Source of the DNA: O2-02-FULL-42-9 sp038043025
GTDB lineage: Bacteria > Pseudomonadota > Gammaproteobacteria > UBA12402
DNA length: 17,122 bases
Reading direction: 5' to 3'
Assembly (NCBI GenBank): GCA_038043025.1
Contig: JBBTCW010000015.1
Location: forward strand, 1-17,122
In this document: positions 7,852 to 13,369 of the stretch, piece after piece
Layout of the letters: the number at the start of each line of letters is the position of its first letter
Numbering within the stretch: the first letter of the stretch is position 1
The notes under the pieces: generated by a model
Seen by the model: only the letters and a program-made list of their open reading frames with translations
Database searches by the model: none
What the model was told of the DNA's origin: nothing
Made by a program: the position numbers and the translations under genes

Positions 7852-9173
7852 CAAACCGCATAACACATACAATAAAACAAGCCGGCGTCGTTGGCGCGGG
7901 CGGCGCGGGATTTCCTGCTTATGTTAAATTAGAAACGCATGTTGGCACGGTTATTGCGAATGGTTCTGAATGCGAGCCGTTGTTGGCGAGTGATCGTTAC
8001 ATGATGATCCAACAGGCGACTTGGATTATGAAAGGCTTAAAGGTGGCGATGCAAGCGACGGGCGCGAAAGAAGCGATTATCGGCGTGAAAGCGCATTATG
8101 AGCAAGCGGTTGCGGCGCTTTCTGCTGCGTTACCGCAAGATAACTCTATATGTTTGCATTTGTTAGAAAATTATTATCCGGCGGGCGATGAATTTTTATT
8201 GGTGTATGACGTGACAGGCAAGGTGATTCCAGAAGGCGGATTACCGCTCGATGTGGGCGTGGTCGTTTGCAATGTCACGACGCTCATGCAAATTGCGCAC
8301 GCGATGGATGGAAAGCCAGTGACCGAGCGCGCGGTGACGCTGGCCGGTGAATTTCAATCGCCCAAAGTCGTTGTTGTACCGATGGGTACAACATATAAAG
8401 ACTTAATTAATATTGCGGATGGTTTTACACGTAACGACGTGGTGCTGATCGATGGTGGTCCCATGATGGGAAAAATTGTTGACGATTGGCAAGCCGGTAT
8501 AGCGAAAACCACGAGCGGGGTATTGGCGTTACCCAAAGATCATTTTATTGTGCGCATGATGACAAAAACATTATCGCAAATGGTGAAATTATCCAAAGCG
8601 GCATGCTGCCAATGTTTTCGCTGCACAGATTTATGTCCACGAAATTTAATAGGGCATCATTTATTTCCGCATATGACGATGCGAACCATTGATTACAATA
8701 ATGCTGAGATGACAGATCATATTACCTCTGCGTTCTTATGTAGTCAGTGCGGCGTGTGCGAATTGATCGGTTGTGATTTTATGTTGCTGTCGCCGCGACA
8801 AATTTATGCAGCGTATCGAAAAGAATTGGTAAAAAAAGGCATCAAGAATCCGCACCGACGAACGGATTGCAAGGTGTCTTCGCAATTTGAAAATCGTAAG
8901 ATTGCGATTCCGATGTTATTGAAGAAATTAGATTTAGAAAAATATGATATCGATATTCCGTTTGCCGGCAAAAAAGAGGTGGCCAACGTGCGCATTGCTT
9001 TAAATAGACATGTTGGGAAACCAGCGGTTGCTATGGTGCGTCCGGGACAAACCGTTCGTGCAGGCGATGTGATTGCAGCAACACCCGAAGATCAGCTGGG
9101 TACGGTATATCATGCATCGATTGATGGGACGGTGGTGGATGTTGCAGTGGATAGAGTGGAGATTACAAAATGA
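7848..9173 (+). CDS. pduS: PduS-like cobalamin-reductase/electron-transfer flavo-Fe-S protein
   Basis: PduS/RnfC family protein of 441 residues, thought to move electrons between NADH and the compartment interior. The N-terminus has the nucleotide/FMN-binding block VVGAGGAGFPAYVK (14-27) and ECEPLL (41-46). Two Cys clusters suited to [4Fe-4S] centres follow: CxxCxxCxxxCP at Cys253/256/259/263 (an extra Cys at 254) and CxxCxxCxxxxC at Cys298/301/304/309. The C-terminal about 80 residues form a SLBB/barrel-like RnfC tail ending VEITK. ATGA overlaps join it both to the upstream dehydrogenase and the downstream PduT-like shell gene. There is no sign of a B12-dependent enzyme here, so a role in recycling NADH made by the dehydrogenase fits better than cobalamin reduction; that is inference. 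Confidence 0.93.
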   Translation: MTNRITHTIKQAGVVGAGGAGFPAYVKLETHVGTVIANGSECEPLLASDRYMMIQQATWIMKGLKVAMQATGAKEAIIGVKAHYEQAVAALSAALPQDNSICLHLLENYYPAGDEFLLVYDVTGKVIPEGGLPLDVGVVVCNVTTLMQIAHAMDGKPVTERAVTLAGEFQSPKVVVVPMGTTYKDLINIADGFTRNDVVLIDGGPMMGKIVDDWQAGIAKTTSGVLALPKDHFIVRMMTKTLSQMVKLSKAACCQCFRCTDLCPRNLIGHHLFPHMTMRTIDYNNAEMTDHITSAFLCSQCGVCELIGCDFMLLSPRQIYAAYRKELVKKGIKNPHRRTDCKVSSQFENRKIAIPMLLKKLDLEKYDIDIPFAGKKEVANVRIALNRHVGKPAVAMVRPGQTVRAGDVIAATPEDQLGTVYHASIDGTVVDVAVDRVEITK

Positions 9174-9727
9174 AACAACCCGCGCTAGGCATGATTGAAT
9201 TCAAATCGATTGCACGAGGTATTGCAACAACCGATGCCGTTGTAAAAAAAGCACCGGTTACTGTCTTGACATCCAATCCGATTTGTCCGGGCAAGTATAT
9301 GCTTATTTTTGCGGGAGCTGTGGCGGACGTCGAGGAATCATTAAAAGCAGGATTAGAACGGGGTGGTGATTTGGTGATTCATCATTTATTTATTCCCAAT
9401 ATACATCACGATATTATTCCGGCGTTTAGCGGTGCAACAAAAGTTAAAAAATTTGGCGCAATTGGTATTGTCGAAACATTTTCAGTGGCCAGTTGTGTTA
9501 TGGCCGCCGACAAAGCGGCAAAAATCGCACCCGTTCAGTTGATCGAAATTCGTTTGGCCAATGGGTTGGGCGGCAAAGGTTATTTTGTGTTAACGGGTGA
9601 GTTAGCTGACGTCGAAGCGTCTGTTGATGCTGCCAAAACACATGCGCAGCAAGAAGGTTTATTAGCGGCCAGCGAAGTGATTCCCGCGCCGCATAAAGAG
9701 TTCATAGAAAAAGGTATATATTGGTAA
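9170..9727 (+). CDS. pduT: BMC-T shell trimer, PduT type with Fe-S Cys
   Basis: A tandem two-domain BMC protein of 185 residues forming pseudohexameric trimers. Domain 1 begins LGMIEFKSIARGI and domain 2 begins AIGIVETFSVASCVMAADKA (about residue 96 onward). Cys39 in the NPICPGKY loop corresponds to the PduT Cys that binds a [4Fe-4S] cluster at the trimer axis. Overall similarity to PduT extends through HHLFIPNIHHDIIPA and the final VIPAPHK. It overlaps pduS by 4 bp; that pairing is common and supports an electron path from PduS through the shell. BMC-P2 starts 1 bp after the stop. Confidence 0.95.
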   Translation: MKQPALGMIEFKSIARGIATTDAVVKKAPVTVLTSNPICPGKYMLIFAGAVADVEESLKAGLERGGDLVIHHLFIPNIHHDIIPAFSGATKVKKFGAIGIVETFSVASCVMAADKAAKIAPVQLIEIRLANGLGGKGYFVLTGELADVEASVDAAKTHAQQEGLLAASEVIPAPHKEFIEKGIYW

Positions 9728-9728
9728 T

Positions 9729-10031
9729 ATGCAACTCGCAAAAGTAATCGGCACGGTCGTTGCCACACAAAAACACGAGGGACTAAAAGGCTATAAAATG
9801 CTGATGATTCAACCGTTGACCGATAGCTTACAGCCATCGGGCAAACCGGTTGTTGCCATTGATTCCGTGCATGCGGGTTATAATGATTTAGTCCATTGGG
9901 TGTCAGCGCGAGAAGCGACACTGGTGATGGACAATTCTTTCGCACCGGTTGACGCAGCCATTACGGGTATCGTTGATGATGTGCATGTTGTGAGTGGTGG
10001 CATTAAAGACAAAGAAGAGATTTTCGCATGA
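9729..10031 (+). CDS. BMC-P pentameric vertex protein 2
   Basis: EutN/CcmL-family vertex protein, 100 residues. It starts MQLAKVIGTVVATQKHEGLKG and contains VVAIDSVHAGYNDLV and AAITGIVDDVHVV. The usual GxGE and GSSAR signatures are altered: HAGYNDLVHWVSAREATLVMD replaces the canonical loop, so this copy has diverged and may occupy a special vertex or bind a partner. It starts 1 bp after the PduT-like gene and overlaps BMC-P3 by 4 bp (ATGA), so translation is probably coupled. Confidence 0.93.
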   Translation: MQLAKVIGTVVATQKHEGLKGYKMLMIQPLTDSLQPSGKPVVAIDSVHAGYNDLVHWVSAREATLVMDNSFAPVDAAITGIVDDVHVVSGGIKDKEEIFA

Positions 10032-10300
10032 TATTAGCGCGCGTCAAAGGCAATGTGGTCGCAAGCGTTAAACATCCTTGTTATGAGGGGCAACGTTTGT
10101 TGATTGTGCAGCCGATCGACGAGAAGGGTACCGATATGGGCGATTCGTTTTTGGCATGCGATACAGCTCGATCAGCGCCGGGTGACGTCGTGTTGGTTGA
10201 ACGCGAAGGCAATACGGCGAGGCAATTATTGGGAACCTCAGAAGATCCATTTCATTCCGTTATCGTGGGGAGGGTAGACAAAGTCGATGTTTATGAGTAA
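10028..10300 (+). CDS. BMC-P pentameric vertex protein 3
   Basis: EutN/CcmL-family vertex protein, 90 residues, beginning MILARVKGNVVASVKHPCYEGQ. It has the family pattern LLIVQPIDEKG, DTARSAPGDVVLVEREGNTAR, and VIVGRVDKVDVYE at the end. It is distinct from the other two pentamers in sequence and has a Cys at residue 18. Both ends overlap neighbours: ATGA with BMC-P2, and its last 14 bp lie inside the predicted start of deoC. Confidence 0.94.
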   Translation: MILARVKGNVVASVKHPCYEGQRLLIVQPIDEKGTDMGDSFLACDTARSAPGDVVLVEREGNTARQLLGTSEDPFHSVIVGRVDKVDVYE

Positions 10301-11216
10301 CAATAAGTATATGAAAGATGACAAAAAGACAGACGACCTCGTTGAGCGTATTGCGCAGCGTGTTTTAGATAAGCTCGAAGGCTTAACGCCGAGCGAGCAT
10401 ATTCCTGAACTGGATTGCCAGCACTTAAAAACAGGCTGTATCAATTGCGGTTTATGCATCATTAAAAAACCAGCGACCGTTGATCATATCGTTAAAAACG
10501 GGGCATCACGCATTGGTGCGAACCCGGGCATTAATGGCGATTTTGATAAAGAATTGGCGAGCATGATTGATCATACGATTTTAAAACCCGACGCGACGCG
10601 AGAGGAGCTCATTCAGGTTTGTGAGGAAGCCAAAAAATATCATTTTGCAACCGTCTGCGTGAATTCGAGTAACATTGCATTAGTGGCGCGGCAATTGCGC
10701 GGTAGCGGGGTGAAGCCGATTGCGGTCGTTGGATTTCCGCTTGGCGCGGCGACGACGCATGCCAAAGTTTTTGAGGCGAAAGAAGCGATACATGACGGCG
10801 CGCAAGAAATTGACATGGTTATTAATATTGGCGCGTTGAAATCGCGCGAGTATCAAGTTGTACATGATGATATCAAACAAGTGGTCGATGCGGCCCGGCC
10901 TCATAAAGTTAAGGTGATTATTGAAACCGCACAGTTAACCTGTGAAGAAAAAGTAGAAGCATGTGTGTTAGCGAAAACCGCGGGCGCCGCATTTGTCAAA
11001 ACATCAACGGGATTTGGTGGCGGCGGTGCAACCGTTGAAGATATTGAATTAATGCGAAAAGTGGTCGGGGCTGATATGGAAATCAAAGCTTCTGGTGGTA
11101 TACGCACGAAAGAAGATGCAAAAGCAATGATAGAAGCCGGCGCGAATCGTATTGGCGCATCGGCGAGTGTTGCGATTGTGACGGGATCAACGGGCAAACA
11201 AAAAACGAAGTATTAA
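10287..11216 (+). CDS. deoC: Deoxyribose-phosphate aldolase with microcompartment-targeting, Cys-rich N-terminal extension
   Basis: Cleaves 2-deoxyribose 5-phosphate to glyceraldehyde 3-phosphate and acetaldehyde, probably inside the shell. The catalytic domain occupies about residues 88-309: Asp176 in EIDMVINIG, Schiff-base Lys238 in FVKTSTGF, and Lys267 in IKASGGIR, followed by the phosphate-binding GANRIGAS. The 309-residue length exceeds ordinary bacterial DeoC (about 220-260). The extra N-terminus holds an amphipathic helix (13-33, KKTDDLVERIAQRVLDKLEG) typical of an encapsulation peptide, then Cys44, Cys51, Cys54 and Cys57 (C-x6-C-x2-C-x2-C), then KNGASRIGA, which imitates the C-terminal phosphate loop. 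The ATG at 10287 is preceded by GGGGAGGG about 12 nt away; ATGs at 10293 and 10311 are alternatives. It overlaps BMC-P3 by 14 bp. Confidence 0.95.
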   Translation: MFMSNNKYMKDDKKTDDLVERIAQRVLDKLEGLTPSEHIPELDCQHLKTGCINCGLCIIKKPATVDHIVKNGASRIGANPGINGDFDKELASMIDHTILKPDATREELIQVCEEAKKYHFATVCVNSSNIALVARQLRGSGVKPIAVVGFPLGAATTHAKVFEAKEAIHDGAQEIDMVINIGALKSREYQVVHDDIKQVVDAARPHKVKVIIETAQLTCEEKVEACVLAKTAGAAFVKTSTGFGGGGATVEDIELMRKVVGADMEIKASGGIRTKEDAKAMIEAGANRIGASASVAIVTGSTGKQKTKY

Positions 11217-11248
11217 AACTTGTCATTTGAATATATTAAGGACTCTTT

Positions 11249-11902
11249 ATGAATAACAACCCTTTCGAATTGCGCACATTAATTTTTATTGATAGTTTGC
11301 AACCGCAGTTGGCGCAGTTTATTGCAAAAGATAATCGTGTATATGACCCGGCGGAATATGATGCGGCGATGATGATTGAAATTGCGCCGGCGATGGAAAT
11401 TCACCACATGATTGATTTAGCCTTGAAAGCAACCCATGTGCGTTTGGGATCGGTGGTGACAGAAAGACAATTTGGCATGATGCAAGTACAACACGCGGAT
11501 CAGGGTGAAGTGATTGCTGCCGGGAAAGCTGTGTTGAGTGAAATGGGCTTGAATGAAAATGATCGCAGCCAAGTCAATATATTAACAAATAAAATTATTC
11601 GTGGCGTCGAGCAAGATCACGCGATTATGTTTACCGGTATGTCGCATGGCAACATGGTCTTATCCGGCGAGTCGGTTTTAATTATGGAAACAACACCGGC
11701 AGCCTATTTAACGATTGCGTGTAATGAGGCGCTAAAAGCGGCGAACGTTAAATTAATTCACATTCAACCCTTTGGCGCGTCGGGGCGATTGATCATGAGC
11801 GGGTCTGAATCTGAAATCGATTCTGCGGCGTTGGCAGCGCAACAAATTTTGCAGCAATTGAATGATGGGCAGGCGAATCGAAGTGGGAAACAGTTTAGTT
11901 AA
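11249..11902 (+). CDS. BMC-T shell protein, long (probably double-stacking, gated) type
   Basis: A 217-residue tandem BMC-domain protein unlike PduT. Domain 1 runs from about residue 8 (LRTLIFIDSLQPQLAQFIAK) to about 105 and domain 2 from about 107 to 205 (VLIMETTPAAYLTIACNEALKAANVKL, then pore loop PFGASGR). The opening LRT-IFID-LQPQLA-FI and the whole layout resemble, from memory, the stacking BMC-T (BMC-Tdp) proteins of the Haliangium-type shell. Those trimers pair face to face and can open a large central pore for bulky molecules. Here such a pore could admit sugar phosphates, NAD(H) or CoA. AAGGA lies 8 nt before the ATG, 32 bp after deoC. The assignment to BMC-T is firm; the stacking class is inferred. 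Confidence 0.88.
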   Translation: MNNNPFELRTLIFIDSLQPQLAQFIAKDNRVYDPAEYDAAMMIEIAPAMEIHHMIDLALKATHVRLGSVVTERQFGMMQVQHADQGEVIAAGKAVLSEMGLNENDRSQVNILTNKIIRGVEQDHAIMFTGMSHGNMVLSGESVLIMETTPAAYLTIACNEALKAANVKLIHIQPFGASGRLIMSGSESEIDSAALAAQQILQQLNDGQANRSGKQFS

Positions 11903-11909
11903 GGATTCC

Positions 11910-12085
11910 CGTCATTCCTCGGCATGACAATACAAGAGAAACTGTCATCCCGCGGCTTGACCGCGGGATCCAGACCTTCGTCATACCGGCGAAAGCCGGT
12001 ATCCAGTGATTATAATAACGGTACTCCGTTATTATAATCTTTAATATAAATTTCTGAATCCCGCGGTTAAACCGCGGCATGACGA
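11910..12085. repeat. Cluster of REP-like palindromes inside the BMC operon
   Basis: Four hairpins stand in the 193-bp gap between the second BMC-T and the class II aldolase. They are TCCCGCGG/CCGCGGGA (11948-11968), ATACCGGC-GAAA-GCCGGTAT (11983-12002), a 14-bp perfect stem with tetraloop TACT (12008-12039), and CCGCGGTT-A-AACCGCGG (12061-12077). GTCAT...GATCCAG and GTCATACC...ATCCAG are typical REP flanks. The last hairpin is followed by CATGACGAGGTC, whose GAGGT is the only ribosome site for the aldolase gene. Confidence 0.8.
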
Positions 12086-12095
12086 GGTCAGTTTT

Positions 12096-12830
12096 ATGGG
12101 CAACCGACAAACATATCTCATCAATCAAATCGTGGAATATGCGCATCGCCTTGATCAAAAAGGTTTTGTCGCGAATCATGATGGCAACATCAGCGCACGC
12201 TTCGACGATATATTGTTAGCCACGCCAACCGCGGCAAGTAAAATTACTATCACACCCGAGATGATTCTGACGTTAGATCAAACGGGCAAAAAACTCGAAG
12301 GACTTGGCAAACCCTTTTCAGAAATTCAATTACATTTGGCCGCGTATCAGGCGCGCGATACTGTTAAAGCAGTCGTGCATGCGCATCCGCCGTTTGCCAC
12401 TGCGCATGGACTTGTGAATTTGCCATTAAAACCATTGTTGCCTGAAGCCATTATTTCGATTGGTGCGGAAATCCCCGTTGTGCCTTTTACAATGCCCGGT
12501 GAAAATCCAGCATTAATTTCCACCGCATTATCGCAGGCCGATGTTTTTATGTTGGCGGGCAATGGTGTATTAGCCGTGGGTGAAAATGTCGAGCAGGCTT
12601 ATTTACGTTTAGAGCTTTTGGAACATGTTGCAAAAATTCAATTTTATGCAAAGCAGATGGGCGTACCAATGGAATTATCGGAAGAAGAGATAAATACGCT
12701 TTTGCAAAAACGCGCGTCAATTGGGTTGGGCCAAGCACCCCAGAAATCCGCTACTCGTCCTGTTTTGTTGGACGATATTAAGGCGCTGATCCGGGCAGAA
12801 ATAGAAAATTCATTGGATGTTGAAACGTGA
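12096..12830 (+). CDS. Class II (fuculose/ribulose-phosphate-like) aldolase with C-terminal encapsulation helix and altered zinc site
   Basis: Class II aldolase/adducin-domain protein, 244 residues. The family normally uses zinc to cleave sugar 1-phosphates to DHAP and an aldehyde such as lactaldehyde or glycolaldehyde. Visible marks are NHDGNISAR (27-35), the catalytic-type Glu76 in FSEIQLHLAAY, and the zinc pair His95/His97 in VVHAHPP. The third zinc His of FucA (QQHGV) aligns with Asn156 in LAGNGVLAVG, so metal binding or chemistry may be changed. Residues about 215-244 leave the catalytic core by a linker and end in an amphipathic helix (RPVLLDDIKALIRAEIENSL), a probable C-terminal encapsulation peptide. 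GAGGT, supplied by an upstream REP, lies about 9 nt before the ATG. It is the last recognisable gene of the microcompartment operon; its substrate is unknown. Confidence 0.87.
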   Translation: MGNRQTYLINQIVEYAHRLDQKGFVANHDGNISARFDDILLATPTAASKITITPEMILTLDQTGKKLEGLGKPFSEIQLHLAAYQARDTVKAVVHAHPPFATAHGLVNLPLKPLLPEAIISIGAEIPVVPFTMPGENPALISTALSQADVFMLAGNGVLAVGENVEQAYLRLELLEHVAKIQFYAKQMGVPMELSEEEINTLLQKRASIGLGQAPQKSATRPVLLDDIKALIRAEIENSLDVET

Positions 12831-12842
12831 GTGACTTATAAT
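12813..12842 (+). promoter_or_regulatory. Candidate sigma70 promoter before the small helical protein gene
   Basis: A perfect -10 box TATAAT (12837-12842) stands 18 bp after TTGGAT (12813-12818), a partial -35 match, across the end of the aldolase gene. It would give a start point about 25 bp before the next ATG, suggesting that gene can be transcribed apart from the operon. Only sequence match supports it. Confidence 0.35.
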
Positions 12843-12875
12843 CAATATGATGCATTAAATTGAATAGGGGGAAAT

Positions 12876-13196
12876 ATGAGTTCATTTGATTTAAACAAGT
12901 GGAAGCAAAAAGGCGAAGCACTTGTCGACAAAGTAAAAAAAAGCGGCGTGATCGACCGTGTGACGGAAGGCGTTAAAGAGGGTATTGGCACAATTTCTTC
13001 CAAATTGCGAAGCACGATGCCGCTTGAAATAAAAGAAAACATGAGCAAAGTTCAAATAACCATTCATGAAATTGTCGAAAAAAAACAAGCCGGCGATGAT
13101 AATATTGATGGACTGATTCGACAAGCAGAACAGGATTTTCTGGCTGTGATAAGCGCTTGTCGTGTGGTAAAAAAAATAGAGCAAGCACCTAAATGA
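12876..13196 (+). CDS. Small helical protein of unknown function
   Basis: A 106-residue protein that I do not recognise. It is rich in Lys, Glu and aliphatic residues and should be mostly alpha-helical. Residues 4-44 (from FDLNKWKQKGEALVDKVKKS) form a long basic amphipathic stretch, and residues 60-100 contain a second Glu/Lys-rich helix ending CRVVKKIEQAPK. There is no signal peptide or membrane segment. The ATG has a strong AGGGGG ribosome site 5 nt upstream, and coding bias looks real. It lies 45 bp after the aldolase gene on the same strand and may have its own promoter, so it could be an accessory of the microcompartment or unrelated. Confidence 0.75.
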   Translation: MSSFDLNKWKQKGEALVDKVKKSGVIDRVTEGVKEGIGTISSKLRSTMPLEIKENMSKVQITIHEIVEKKQAGDDNIDGLIRQAEQDFLAVISACRVVKKIEQAPK

Positions 13197-13211
13197 TTAT
13201 CATGTAAAAAA

Positions 13212-13359
13212 CCTCAGCTCAGAGGGTGAGCGTGAACCGACATGCCATATCTTACAATTCTCAGCTCAGAGGTAAGCAGGTATTGTTAGAATGGGATGAG
13301 TGAGGAAGAAAACAGATTGTTTAGAATCAGATGAACGTGTTGCGTCCTCTGAGCTGAGG
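13212..13359. mobile_element. MITE-like element with 14-bp perfect terminal inverted repeats
   Basis: The 148-bp element is bounded by CCTCAGCTCAGAGG (13212-13225) and CCTCTGAGCTGAGG (13346-13359), exact reverse complements. An internal copy CTCAGCTCAGAGG lies at 13260-13272. It encodes no protein. Its left part (GGTGAGCGTGAACCGACATGCCA) matches the element at 16752-16882, and its right part matches both 1-80 and 16852-16882. No clear flanking target duplication is seen. The family is too small to carry a transposase. Confidence 0.75.
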
Positions 13360-13369
13360 ATAATATGTT

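Noticed and set aside
7848..9173. RnfC subunit of a membrane Rnf complex
   Set aside because: No other rnf genes are present, and the overlaps with a PduP-type dehydrogenase and PduT point to the BMC-associated PduS branch.
10287..10550. Separate small ferredoxin-like gene fused by a sequencing error to deoC
   Set aside because: The frame is continuous, with a single start region and no internal ribosome site or stop before the aldolase domain; an extension on an encapsulated enzyme explains it better.
11895..12179. Minus-strand reading frame with WIPAFAGMT and SRGMT repeats
   Set aside because: These peptides are the usual translation of REP palindromes; it also overlaps the start of the class II aldolase.
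13212..13359. CRISPR array or insertion sequence
   Set aside because: Repeats are inverted and few, without regular spacers, and there is no transposase frame.
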